A DNA stretch of 64,000 nt from Dolomedes plantarius (Eukaryota > Arthropoda > Arachnida > Araneae > Dolomedidae), in contig OU015495.1 in NCBI GenBank assembly GCA_907164885.2, positions 2,280,808 through 2,344,807 of the forward strand, given 5' to 3'. The position numbers and the translations under genes were made by a program. The notes below the pieces were generated by a model. That model had not been told where the DNA came from. It saw only the letters and a list, made by a program, of their open reading frames with translations, and made no database searches. Positions 46,993-57,514 of the stretch are shown one piece after another; within the stretch, counting starts at the first letter, position 1; every line of letters begins with the position of its first letter.

Positions 46993-48476
46993 TCTATACT
47001 TATATATAAAGAGAGAGCGATTTTGTACGTGGAGGGTAATCTCCAGAACCACTGCACCTATTTGAAAAATTCTTTCACTGTTTGAAAGGTACATTATTCC
47101 AGATGGACATAGGCTATATATTATGTAAATCTAATCAGTAGAAATAAAGTTATGGGCTTAATCCTAACAATCTCCATTGTTACCGCTACTGTCCTCTACC
47201 GCTTTTTGTGCCGAAGTCTTCAACGATCCTTAGCGTGGTGCTATCTATACTTATATATAAAGAGAGAGCGATTTTGTACGTGGCTGGTAATCTTAAGAAC
47301 CACTGTACCTATTTGAAAAATTCTTTCACTGTTTGAAAGGTACATTATTCCAGATGGACATAGGCTATATATTATGTATATCTGATCAGTAGAAATAAAG
47401 TTAGGGGCTTAATCCTAACAATCTCCATTGTTACCGCTACTGTCCTCTACCGCTTTTTGTGCCGAAGCCTTTAACGATCCTTAGCGTGGTGCTAACCTAG
47501 CCGTTCTCCGGCACGCCTTTTTCTTTCAAAAAATTTATTTTAATTATTAACTAACGTAAAATTAATTTAAGGTATTATTTAGGTTATTATTAAGGTAAAA
47601 AAAGATTTACAATTTATTGGCTGTCAACTGGAAATTTATTGGTATAATATTTTGTTCAATCCGGACAAAGTCGGGACGGGCCGCTATTACTTATATATAA
47701 AGAGAGAGCGATTTTGTACGTGGAGGGTAATCTTCAGAACCACTGTACCTATTTGAAAAATTCTTTCACTGTTTGAAAGGTACATTATTCCAGATGGACA
47801 TAGGCTATATATTATGTATATCTGATCAGTAGAAATAAAGTTAGGGGCTTAATCCTAACAATCTCCATTGTTACCGCTACTGTCCTCTACCGCTTTTTGT
47901 GCCGAAGTCTTCAACGATCCTTAGCGTGGTGCTATCTATACTTATATATAAAGAGAGAGCGATTTTGTACGTGGAGGGTAATCTTCAGAACCACTGTACC
48001 TATTTGAAAAATTCTTTCACTGTTTGAAAGGTACATTATTCCAGATGGACATAGGCTATATATTATGTATATCTGATCAGTAGAAATAAAGTTAGGGGCT
48101 TAATCCTAACAATCTCCATTGTTACCGCTACTGTCCTCTACCGCTTTTTGTGCCGAAGTCTTCAACGATCCTTAGCGTGGTGCTATCGTGGTGGGCTTCT
48201 GTTTTGACGATAGTGGTTCGAACATAGCCGTTCCCCGGCACGCCTTTTTCTTTTAAAAAATTAACTTTAATTATTTACTAACGTAATATTAATTTGAATA
48301 TTATTTTAGGAATATTATTTGAAAAAAATTTTAATATTATTTTTAAAAAAACATCCTTTAATTAAAATCCTTTTTTTATTTTTGTATTTTTATTTCATCT
48401 CTTAACCTCTTTCTATTATCTATCTATACTTATATATAAAGAGAGAGCGATTTTGTACGTGGAGGGTAATCTCCAG

Positions 48477-48519
<43 letters not shown>

Positions 48520-48776
48520 TTCAGATATATGCTATCCCACCCCGTAAGGAAAAGGTTTAATATTTTTAAGATTCAAGTGGAGGAGGTATTGATAAATACA
48601 AAAAGGATTTTTGAAACTGGCAACGTTAAAGGGTTTATTGAAGAAAACTACATTTGGAACTACGCTTTTTATTGGACATTTAAGGTAAAAAAAGATTTAC
48701 AATTTATTGGCTATCAACTGGAAATTTATTGGTATAATATTTTTTCAACCCGGACAAAGTCGGGACGGGCCGCTAG
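46993..48776 (+). mobile_element. Helitron family B pile: five 5' ends head to tail, two 3' ends
   Basis: 5' starts A|TCTATACTTATATATAAAG at 46993, 47244, 47935 and 48423, plus a start lacking its first bases at about 47688. 3' ends with hairpin GGAC-AAA-GTC and CGGGCCGCTA lie at 47686 and 48776 (the latter CTAG|T). The first and third units stop at the same internal point, TTAGCGTGGTGCTA, where the next 5' end begins. The second unit is complete (47244-47686). The fourth carries the tRNA-like TGGTTCGAAC block, and the fifth contains an (AT)n tract at 48480-48517. None encodes Rep or helicase. Confidence 0.85.
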
Positions 48777-48810
48777 TGTTTCATAAAGGAAAGATTAAAG
48801 TTTCTGTTCA

Positions 48811-49371
48811 ATGAAATGTAAACTGGATGGCGCTACATCCACGTTTGGCAACATTCTGCATGCCGTACTGGAGGAAGCAAGAGACAGCCCTAAAGTAAAC
48901 GTGAGGTGTGGTTTACTGCACGATCGAATTATTAGGCCTTTTTTCTTTTCCCGAGAAACTGTCCGCTCTGACAGTTACCTTGATATTCTTGAAATTTCCA
49001 CATTTCCTCAAGTAGAGGACTTGCAATCTAATATAATTTTCCAGCAGGACGGGGCACCACCACACTGGAGTTTGGAAGTGCGAAAGGTTTTAGATAAAAA
49101 GTTCCCCGGGCGATGGGTGGGAAGAGGAGGTCCAATACCGTGGCCACCTAGATCTCCAGACATAACACCTTTGGACTTCTCCTTATGGGAATACGTGAAA
49201 AACATTGTTTACCAATCTCCAATTTGTGACACTGATGAAATGAAAAGTAGAATTACAGCGGCCATTCAGAGTGTTGATCCTGCAATTCTTCATAGAACGT
49301 GGCGAGAACTCTCATATAGACCCGATGTGTTGCGCTCGACTAATGGTGCAAACATTGAAATCGTGGTATAA
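48811..49371 (+). pseudogene. DD41D mariner transposase, C-terminal half
   Basis: The frame is open for 186 codons. Homology starts at about HAVLEEARDSPKVNVRCGLL and continues through RIIRPFFFSRETV, IIFQQDGAPPHW, GRWVGRGGPIPWPPRSPD and ITPLDFSLWEYVK to TNGANIEIVV. Forty-one residues separate the second and third catalytic Asp, the spacing of the rosa/visitor-type mariners. The N-terminal helix-turn-helix domain and first catalytic Asp are missing; before residue 20 or so the frame is unrelated sequence following the Helitron 3' end at 48776. The surviving part has no stop and few visible lesions, so truncation is recent or the copy moved in trans. Confidence 0.9.
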
Positions 49372-49892
49372 AACAATCGTGGAATAAAAAGCATTGCAAA
49401 AAAAACTTTGATATTTGTTTATGTAACATAAAAAACTGTAAGTGAAAATCTTTGTTTGTTTATTTTTAATTCATTTTTGAAAGTGTAGCCATACTTTTCG
49501 GACACCCGGTATATAACCAATAACAAACCTCCAAACGATTAGCGATTGGTTTAAAATATGTGAATACGAGTAACGCTGGCGCTGACGGATTCTATGTGAA
49601 CAGGCCCTACCTTCGTCGCATTACTGACACGGGTATACTTGGAATTAGCAGCTTAATTTTAATCTTCATCAGTTTTAATAAAAACACATAAGATGGGTGA
49701 CTTGTCCCGGGTACATCGCACCAATTTATAAATAAGTAAACGTTCAAAAAACACTGGTGCTCGCGAACCATTCACATCGGTCACTGGCTTCTCTGCGAAC
49801 TCACCACAGAACAAAGGAACTTTCGCCGAACTATCCTACTTAAACAATTTCGGATAACCCTTCTAACACTTTTTATATTCCTTCTAACCGCC

Positions 49893-50095
49893 ACCCACAT
49901 GGTATAGTGGTTAGCGCGCTAAGCTGCCACGCGGTGGGCTTGGATTCAAATCCCGAGTAAGGCTTGGTCGTTTCCGTGTCGTTTTCCTCATAGGGAGTAA
50001 TGCTGGCTCACCTAAATGGTGCTCCCATAATAAAGTAGCAAGACTTTAGTGAATAGCAAAAGGCAAAATGTCTCATGACAATGTGCTTCCGCGTT
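49893..50095 (+). repeat. SINE-B, best full copy
   Basis: Head ACATGGTATAGTGGTTAGCG (A box), GGATTCAAATCCCG (B box), body GTAATGCTGGCTCACCTAAA, TGGTGCTCCCATAATAAAG, and a tail of CACCACCACCAACAACAAC at 50100-50130. Reference for copies at 12340, 15855 and 42780. Confidence 0.85.
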
Positions 50096-50138
50096 AGACA
50101 CACACCACCACCAACAACAACAACAACAAAATTTCAGG

Positions 50139-50361
50139 TAATCTCTTCTAATGAAACTACCGCGGGTTATTAACGTAGGATTACTTATCGTTGCTTACCT
50201 TTTTTTTTTTGGGGGGGGGGGGGCGCATTTTGGTACTTTTCTGTTTAACTGTTTACTGCTACTGGATTTGGCGCGCTGCCAAAATTATAACTCGCGACGC
50301 AGACAATTTTTTCTCTCTCCGTAGGACCGTTATTGAAGAACGTAATCCTACTTTAAAAAAT
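50139..50361 (+). repeat. Foldback-like repeat R2, copy 2
   Basis: CAGGTAATCTCTTCTAATGA to GAACGTAATCCTAC, matching 23125-24070 without the Tigger-like MITE. The T-run and G-run at 50200-50222 replace the position where the other copy carries the MITE. It directly follows the SINE-B tail. Confidence 0.75.
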
Positions 50362-50744
50362 CCATCTAACCAATCAAATATCGCCTTTGGATGTGTGATC
50401 TTTGGCTTCATAATGTGTGATCTTTGGCTACATAAGGTGTTAGCCACGTCATATCGACAGAATTTGTCATTTTGAGAATTTTATTTTAATTGTACACTAA
50501 ATTTTTTCTCATTCTTAATTCTTTATTACTTCTAATATTTTTAACTTTAATATTATTTTTTCTCTTTATTGGTATTAATTAATTAATTGTTTTCCTTTCT
50601 ACTTGCTTTGCAAGCAAGAAATCTTCATTAATTTTACTTGCTTTATTTTCTCACATTGTAAATTTTTCTTAACTTCTTGTTTTAATTATCTAAATTTTAA
50701 TTCTTCCCTAGTGTTTTTTTTTTGTAACATTAATTCATACTTTC

Positions 50745-50885
50745 TTGGACCAAGTGTAAAAAGTAGCAGTTTCCACATACTCATACCAAGGGTAAAGGGC
50801 CTCTCAGGCCCTTTTTGGCACCTCATGAAATTCTATATGTCCATGTCCATATCGACAGAATGACGTTAAACAAACAAACAAAAAT
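50745..50885 (+). repeat. Putative LINE/SINE 3' tail with hairpin
   Basis: ACCAAGGGTAAAGGGCCTCTCAGGCCCTTT contains the stem GGGCCT-CTC-AGGCCC, then ATATCGACAGAATGACGTTA and an (AAAC)n tail at 50866-50882. A hairpin and short simple tail are typical of non-LTR retrotransposon 3' ends. No reverse transcriptase is visible upstream. Confidence 0.5.
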
Positions 50886-50959
50886 CGAGAAAGAAATCTA
50901 TAAAGGAATTTTGTTGGGCAGCTAAAATAAAACCAAGGCCATATTTTTCGGGCTATATA

Positions 50960-52583
50960 CAGTGGCTCCCAAAAGTGTTCGTACACTTACGATTTTCAAT
51001 GAAATTGGGGTCTATCCATTGATTAAAATGAACATTTCTGAATGGGTATTTAATAATAAGATCTATAATCTATTCTTAACAAAACTACATGAAATATTTT
51101 GAAAACATAGTAAAACTTTATTTTTAAGAAACCAATAATCCAAAAGTAACAAAAACTTTATCTCACAAAAGTCATCGTTCACTTGTGAAAAATGTCTACA
51201 TATTAGTAAATATTCTAATTTTTCGTTAAATTAATATTTAGTAGGATATCCTTTAGCATCCACAACAGCTTTTAAACGTCTGGGAATAGATTGCTTTAGT
51301 TCTTTTGTAATTTTTGCATCAATGTTCATCCATTGTTCCATCATAATTGTTTTTAGTTCGCTTTTCGTATGAATGTCGTGTTTTCGTACTCGAACCTCCA
51401 GTTCTCTCCAAATATGTTCTAGTGGGTTTAAATCTGGCGATTGAGGTGGTGTTTTCAAAACTTGTGGACAATTATAGAGACACCAGATGCGAACGTTAAG
51501 AGCCGTGTGCTTAGGATCGTTATCTTGATAAAAACAAAGTTGTTTCCAATACCCAAATTTTGGGCTGATAATTTTAAATTGTCTCTTAAAATATTTATAA
51601 AAACAGCATGATTCATTATGCCATCAATAAATACCAAATTTCCTAGTCCTGATGCTGACATGCACCCCCACAAAAGGATACCACCACCGGCATGCTTAAC
51701 TATTCCTACTAAGTTCTTGGGATTAAGTTCCTCATATTTTTTTCTTCTCCATACAATTATACGCCCATCAGCACCAAAAATATTCATCGGCAAATAAGAC
51801 ATTATTCCAATAGGTTTGGGGCTTATTTATCATTGGTAGTGCGAAGGGAAGCCTAAACTTTCTGTTTTTCTCACTCACAAAAAATTTTCTATGGGCAGAA
51901 CGCCCATGTAATCCAGCTGTTCTGAGAACTCGTCAAAAAATTTCAGGTGAAATTGAAGTAGAAAATGTTTCATTGAATTCTGCAGAAACTTTTACAGCAC
52001 TCAAACGTGAATTTTTCACAAATTTTCTAATTATAAATCTCTGATCACGTTTTGTAAACTTTGCCGGACGGCCTTTTCTTACCTTGTTTTCGATCCAATT
52101 TTCTTCTTTAAAGCGTTTTTTCACATACTGCACAGTAGAATGGGATAAATTAAGTAATTTAGCAATATTCCGAACTGATTTACCACTACTATGATGAAAA
52201 ATAATCAATTTTCGAATGCTGTTTGTTGTTTCTTTACGACTACGAGCCAGTTTTAAATAATAAATAGAATATTACGGAGTAGGCAAGCAAAAATTAAAGC
52301 CAAACGATATTTTAAATGCCACCACAGTTCAAAAATAAAAATAAAGCGCCAGACGATAATTTTAATTATGAATTTATCCGAAAATATTTCAGTGTACGAT
52401 GACTTTTGTGAGATAAAGTTTTTGTTACTTTTTGATTACTGGTTTCTTAAAAATAAACTTTTACTATGTTTTCAAAATATTTCCTGTAGTTTTGTTAAGA
52501 ATAGATTATAGATCCTATTATTAAATACCCATTCTGAAATATTCAATTTAATTAATGGATAGACCCCTATTTCATTGAAATTC
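50960..52583 (-). mobile_element. Tc1-type transposon with about 200-bp inverted repeats, right tip lost
   Basis: Left end TA|CAGTGGCTCCCAAAAGTGTT. From about 50998 (TCAATGAAATTGGGGTCTAT) to 51170 (TCTCACAAAAGTCATCG) the sequence is inverted at 52405-52581. The right copy stops about 35 bp short of the terminus and joins a small palindromic stretch (TTGAAATTC...GAATTTCAA), so the outer right end is gone. Contains one wrecked transposase. Confidence 0.85.
51231..52250 (-). pseudogene. Tc1 (DD34E) transposase, multiply broken
   Basis: Minus strand: from about 52250 (SRKETTNSIRKLIIF, no ATG) the helix-turn-helix region GKSVRNIAKLLNLSHSTVQY runs to a TGA at about 51932. Then RVLRTAGLHGR leads to NNVLFADE (first Asp), followed at once by a one-base shift. 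Next comes FGADGRIIVWRRKKY (51802-51455), a further shift, FYQDNDPKHTA (second Asp) and QSPDLNPLEHIW (Glu, 34 residues on), ending KAVVDAKGYPTKY at 51231. All three catalytic acids survive, but at least two frameshifts and one stop kill it. Confidence 0.9.
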
Positions 52584-54325
52584 AAAAAACTCGTCTTTTG
52601 AATTTCAACGGGGAAAAAAAGTTGGAAAATACCTACTAAATATGCTAAGCTCAGATGAAAATGCAAACCGATGATCCATGAGTTAACTAAAGTTTAAGCA
52701 AATATTTTGTGCCCTTCGTATTAAACACTTTAATATACGTAGTATGAATCTAAAAACACAGGGCGTCTCAAATGTTCTACATTCATTAAAAAAGTTCATA
52801 TTAAAAAAAACTATATGGGCTACTTATAGAATCATAATGCTTTCCTATTTTTTTACCTTACTTCAAAAAGTTTATTCGTTTTTTTTTTCCATACAATTAC
52901 TATGCCTCAATATGAGCATCTGTCATAGCGCGTAGTACGTCGAGCTGATATTTAATCCGTTTACGGACTGTGTAACAGATTCAGTATGTATGCATTCTTA
53001 CTAGTACATTAAATTTTGTGCATAATATTCGTTATTTTATCACTTTAGTTTGGTTAATTTTCAATCACGCGAAATAAGTTTACTTGAACAATTGAGGTTC
53101 CATAATGCAGTCAGCATTTGTTTAGTTCAATCAGGTCCTAATTAAGTTACTTTTATTTACAACAACGCTTTTAAGGGGAACTCCATGAAATACAACAGAA
53201 TCGTCTGGATTCATTTATTAATGCCAACTAGTACAGCCCCGATAAGGATGATTCGCTATCCACACCGGAAACTCTTCTCCAGGCTCGGTGATTTAAATAT
53301 TTCCATGTGGTAGAAAATTGCTACGAGCCTTAATTTCAAGACCACATAGTGAGGGAAGACCGCATCCAAATATGCTGCAAATTAAGGGAACTAGGTATGT
53401 GGCCTCTGACCACTGATAAGGAATGACTGGCATGTGTTTGGATAATGAACACAAGGGGTGGTTCTCATCACCCTCCGACAAGTTAGCCACACCACATTTC
53501 CTTTCACACTCAAGCCTAATCTCTGTTGTTCGATCTTCGTTGGAACTCGAAAGATGAACAAATATTTTCTTTCGACCGGAACAAATACTATTGTTATAAG
53601 CATTTAATTAGACGGAGCCTGACTTGTTAAAAGTAACCTATGCTTAAATTCTCACTTTGTTTTCAAGTCTTTTGGTGGAGAATTATTACATCCCGTTTGA
53701 TCGACGTTTGCAGGTTATGATCAAAAACATAGCTAAGAAATTTTTTTATCAAATGCCACGATCGGGTTTAATCGACTTTTATAGGTTACGATCAAAATTA
53801 CAGTAACGAAAAGTTTTCATCAAACGTGATCTAACGATTTTCTACTGGACGGCAAATTCTAATTCCACTTGTACAGGGGGGGGGGAACTTCTCCTCAATA
53901 TTTTTGCTACAATTCTCCCCCAAAGTGATTTTTTCTTTTCTGTATATTTTTGATATAGATATTTTTATATTTTTGCGCCATTGGTAACATTCCTCGATGG
54001 AGAAATACAAAAATAACTCCTTGAAACCATGACGTCAAGCGTAAATAAAAAGGGGAGGAGAGAAGAAATGCAGAAAATACAGCTAGACAGGGATTGAAAT
54101 TTTAAAAGTATATTTAATTTAGTTTGTGCAATAGATATCACATTTAATATTTCAATACCCAGTGTTAGCATCCTGTAAAAACTGGCATATATTGCTTTTT
54201 AATGATTCTTAAGACACATTTTGTTTAAATTATGGTATGTATATATGATATATATGCCCATTCTGTCACATTAAGGGGAAAATGGATTTAATTATCCCCT
54301 TGATGTGAGAACCCGAGTATTGACC
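52584..54325. other. No gene; short tandem repeat at 53694-53832
   Basis: Two units of about 70 bp (TTTGATCGACGTTTGCAGGT and TTTAATCGACTTTTATAGGT, each followed by TATGATCAAAA or TACGATCAAAA) lie in tandem at 53694-53832. A G-run lies at 53877-53886. The rest is unremarkable. Confidence 0.5.
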
Positions 54326-54387
54326 CCGAGTATTTAATTTGTTTTTAACCATTTAATAAGATGATTAAAAACAAATTAAATACTCGG
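54326..54387. other. Perfect 23-bp hairpin, 16-base loop
   Basis: CCGAGTATTTAATTTGTTTT (54326-54345, continuing TAA) is complementary to the sequence ending AAACAAATTAAATACTCGG at 54387. It is free-standing, not at the ends of an element I can define, and overlaps the start of the frame at 54361. Confidence 0.85.
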
Positions 54388-54783
54388 CATAGAAAAGTAC
54401 TTCGTAAAAGCGGGATAGAACTAACAGAAGTACAAAGGAACCACTCTAAACATCTTCTAAATAACAGAAAACATTTTTTTCTACAACCAGCTAAACTTCT
54501 TCGCCATCCAGCTCTTACTAAGAAGATGCATATATTGTTATACTCTGTAACTCTAGTCATTCCAAGCGAAAGTGAAACGTTTTATTGCTCTAATCCCCAA
54601 GCTGCTCGCACCACAACACGCACAGTGGTAAACCTTATAAAAGCGGATGATGTGTCACGAGTCATTTCCTCAGAATCCCGAATAAAAATTATGCAAATTG
54701 TAGTTCCTGTCATAAAGTGTATCATTTCGATGGCTTTAAAATGGCGAGCTATTGAATGTCTTTTCAAAAACAGTTATTTGTGA
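54361..54783 (+). CDS. Unrecognised 140-codon open frame
   Basis: The longest frame outside transposons besides the ABC exon's neighbourhood. It is Lys/Arg/Leu-rich (MIKNKLNTRHRKVLRKSGIE at the start, LKWRAIECLFKNSYL at the end). I see no motif, signal peptide or splice context. Its first 27 bases are the right arm of a hairpin, which argues against a conserved start. A 61-codon frame on the other strand (54582-54767) overlaps it. It is probably a chance frame, listed because nothing else explains the stretch. Confidence 0.15.
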   Translation: MIKNKLNTRHRKVLRKSGIELTEVQRNHSKHLLNNRKHFFLQPAKLLRHPALTKKMHILLYSVTLVIPSESETFYCSNPQAARTTTRTVVNLIKADDVSRVISSESRIKIMQIVVPVIKCIISMALKWRAIECLFKNSYL

Positions 54784-54901
54784 ACAAAATACGAAACATT
54801 TGCCCGAGTGGTATGAATAAACGTAATGATCTTCCTAAACAGCATGACTGAAACTACCTTTCTTTTCTATCGGAGGGAAGGGCGATGTTAAATCATATGA
54901 C

Positions 54902-55232
54902 TAGGGATACGTAATTTTCGTATTTATGAAGTAGATGCGAATAAATGCGAAAATTATTTTTTTTACTATTTTTCGGCGAAAACTCGGCGAAAAACGGCAT
55001 TTTAAGCGAAATTAGGTAATAATGGTAATAATTTATTAATATAATTGCTAATCTAAGACCATCCACGGTCTTTAACTGAGAGATCTCACTCTCGAAATTT
55101 GCTTATTCCTTATCGCTAAAGACCTAAGGAAGATAATATGGAGATTACTACAATGTTAGCTTTTAACTAAGAACTTTGATAACCTAACCAAGTAAAATTG
55201 CGAATTTTTTTAAATAAATGAGGAATTTTTGA

Positions 55233-55297
<65 letters not shown>

Positions 55298-55379
55298 CGA
55301 TATATATTGTATTTTTATATATTGTAATATTTTTTTTGCTAAATTTCGATGTTTTTTATGTGAAATTTACGTACCCCTA
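54902..55379. mobile_element. hAT MITE with TAGGG ends
   Basis: Starts TAGGGATACGTAATTTTCGT and ends TTTACGTACCCCTA (imperfect inverted repeat), with CATATGAC duplicated exactly on both sides (54894-54901, 55380-55387). TAGGG-type ends and an 8-bp duplication indicate an Ac-like hAT. An (AT)n tract occupies 55237-55293. A second, right-truncated copy begins at 60872. Confidence 0.9.
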
Positions 55380-55521
55380 CATATGACCCTCCCCTCGTGG
55401 ATGAACTGCCGTTTGAGTTTGCTCGACCACGGATGGCTGAAAGCCTGGGTATTAGCCATGGGTAAGTCTGCGTATCAGACTCCCGTGTTTGTCTTGGCCA
55501 GCTGTTTGTAGCTGTTCGGAA

Positions 55522-55709
55522 CAGTGACGTAGCGAGCATAACTGGCGCCCGGGGCACGATACCTTTTAGGCGTCCCCCCCCCCCCGATAAACATATAGTA
55601 CTATGTAATATAATATATAGAATTAGTTACAAGGACCATTTGGCGCCCCTCTGTGAGTGGTGATCTCTGCATGATAGACCCCCTTGCCCCCCCCCTCGCT
55701 ACTTTACTG
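55522..55709. mobile_element. hAT MITE inside SINE-A copy 4
   Basis: Starts CAGTGACGTAGCGAG and ends CTCGCTACTTTACTG; GTTCGGAA is duplicated at 55514-55521 and 55710-55717. Runs of C flank both subterminal regions. 188 bp, non-coding. Confidence 0.92.
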
Positions 55710-55766
55710 GTTCGGAATCGGCTTTCAGTAGAAGGTCTAGGTGAGTTTGGCTCTCGTTATACTAAA

Positions 55767-56462
55767 CTAGCTGAAAACCCGCGCTTCGCTACCGAGTACA
55801 TTCAAATTAAATACAACGGTCAACGTATGCAATTTATGCCAAAAAATAAATATATATATTTATAATAAATGCGATGATCAATGTATACAATTGATGTAAA
55901 ATATCTATCTATCTATATATATATATTTATAAAAAAATCGTAAGGGATATGCATTTTTTTTGGATAATATCCAATCGTCTGCTGCATTAGAAAGAGAAAA
56001 AAATATTTTTTTTGTCTATTTAGTTGTTACGCACGTGACGATAAATTTATTGAAAGTACCAGAAAAAGAAATCACGTGATCAGCATTTAATAAATTAAAT
56101 TCTAAAAATTAATCTTTAAAAATTCACCAAAAATCAGAAAATGGAGGTAAAAATTCGAAAAAAATTTCATTTTGAAGGAATTTTTATGATCTTTCTCGTG
56201 ATATAAATTTTATAACCCTCAATGTATTATTTTAAATGCAAACGTAAAACAAGTTTAAAAAACAGCTTAAAAATTTAATTTAAAAAAATCTCAGAAGAAT
56301 TTTTGAAAAATCTTTCTTAGTGCACCCCTACACTATTAGAAGAATCGCCATGCAAAATTTCAGCTCTTTAGGTCCAGCGGTTTGGTCTGTGCGTTGTATG
56401 TCAGTCAGTCAGTCAGTCAGTGAATGAATGAGTCAGTTACGGAACTGTTTTATATATATAGA
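55767..56462 (-). mobile_element. Helitron family A, copy 5, inside SINE-A
   Basis: Minus-strand copy: 5' A|TCTATATATATAAAACAG at 56462 and 3' GGTAGCGAAGCGCGGGTTTT then CAGCTAG|T at 55767. Complete, with the GCGAAGC hairpin core intact. Confidence 0.92.
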
Positions 56463-56499
56463 TATGGAGTGCTCCAAACCAGCCAACGAACTCAGTCTG

Positions 56500-57019
56500 T
56501 TATGTTACTCAAATAGCAAAATATTGACAGTGGCGCTCCAAACACCAACCAAATGATTACTGATGTTGGTGTTTGGAGATTGGCTATCCGAATGAAATTA
56601 CAGGTGAGGCACTAATGCAGGAACAGAACAGAAATAAGAGAAACATCGGAACAAAATCTCATACTCCTCAAAAATCTGCAGTGGAATCTTAGCCGTTCAG
56701 TGTTTGACTGCCTCATTTTCGAATTCAATACAGATACGTCATGAGTGCCAATTACTCCGTACCTCCAGTTGTAATAGCTTCAATTCGATGAAATGCAAAG
56801 GATGAACCGATCCGAACATAATTTAAAACACAAATAATATTTCTATCAAAACTTTGACTCCAGGCCAACGTATCAAACAGCAAATTATAATTATTCTAAG
56901 ACTTTGAAGTTAGCAAATAAATCTGATTAGAATGCTGATAAAGGAAATTAATAACAAGAACATTGATTGATTATATATTGTAGTGTTGATCCTACAATGG
57001 GGGCACCATATACATGAAC
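56500..57019. other. No gene recognised
   Basis: Mixed-composition unique sequence with no motif. Confidence 0.4.
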
Positions 57020-57255
57020 CAACACTACCCCCTGATGCCACCCCAATTTTGACCAAAAACCTCCCGGAAGCGAAATTTGGAGTGTTCGTACCTTTCCTCA
57101 ACTCGCTGACCTCATGGAAAGACTTTCCAGTCTACTGATTTAACGTGCCCATATTTGACCTGTACATGAAGGTATTTTAATGGCTCTCGTCCGGATCCGA
57201 ACTGAACACCTTCCACCCGAAGCCCAACGCGTTATTTCTAGGCTACCTCGGTCCT
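57020..57255 (-). repeat. SINE-D copy
   Basis: Minus-strand B-box-like CAGTTCGGATCCGG with the body ACTGACCTCATGGAAAGACT-type block (here CTGACCTCATGGAAAGACTT). Matches the partial copy at the window's right edge. Confidence 0.65.
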
Positions 57256-57514
57256 CTAGTATAAACTTTAACTTCTGTTATCAGTTTGTCTTATTCTGAA
57301 AAGCGTCGCCTGAATTTTAACTTTTCAAATTTGGAATTTGTTGACGACATTGTCATCGAAGAACTGACAGAAACTTCTTGAATATTGTTGTCCTTCCTTC
57401 GATCTCTCTCTCTCTGATCGACGACGGATTTAACACCACTTGGATGAATATTCAAAATATTTTATTTCGACGAATCACCAACACAATGCTTCAAGCTTAT
57501 CCACAGAACTTATT

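Larger units (their letters stand above)
46260..49509 (+). mobile_element. DD41D mariner-type transposon with perfect 47-bp ends
   Basis: CCGGGTGTCCGAAAAGTATG begins an inverted repeat that is identical over 47 bp at both ends, flanked by TA (46258-46259, 49510-49511). Only the C-terminal half of the transposase survives (48811-49371). The remaining space is filled with Helitron B sequence, a tRNA-like block and a 171-bp tandem duplication. Perfect ends around a gutted interior suggest mobilisation in trans or recent conversion. Confidence 0.9.
46207..49607. mobile_element. PIF/Harbinger-type MITE split by a DD41D mariner
   Basis: GGGCCTGTTCACGTAGAATC at the left is inverted at the right (GATTCTATGTGAACAGGCCC, one mismatch), and similarity extends through CAGCGCCAGCG. 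TAC flanks both sides (46204-46206, 49608-49610). GGGCCTGTTCAC-type ends with a 3-bp duplication are typical of Harbinger MITEs. Without the inserted mariner it is only about 150 bp. Confidence 0.85.
55430..56500 (+). repeat. SINE-A copy 4, split by a hAT MITE and a Helitron
   Basis: TTTGTAGCTGTTCGGAA (to 55521), TCGGCTTTCAGTAGAAGGTC (after 55717) and GGAGTGCTCCAAACC (after 56463) are successive pieces of one diverged SINE-A. The first break is a hAT MITE, the second a Helitron. Confidence 0.75.
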
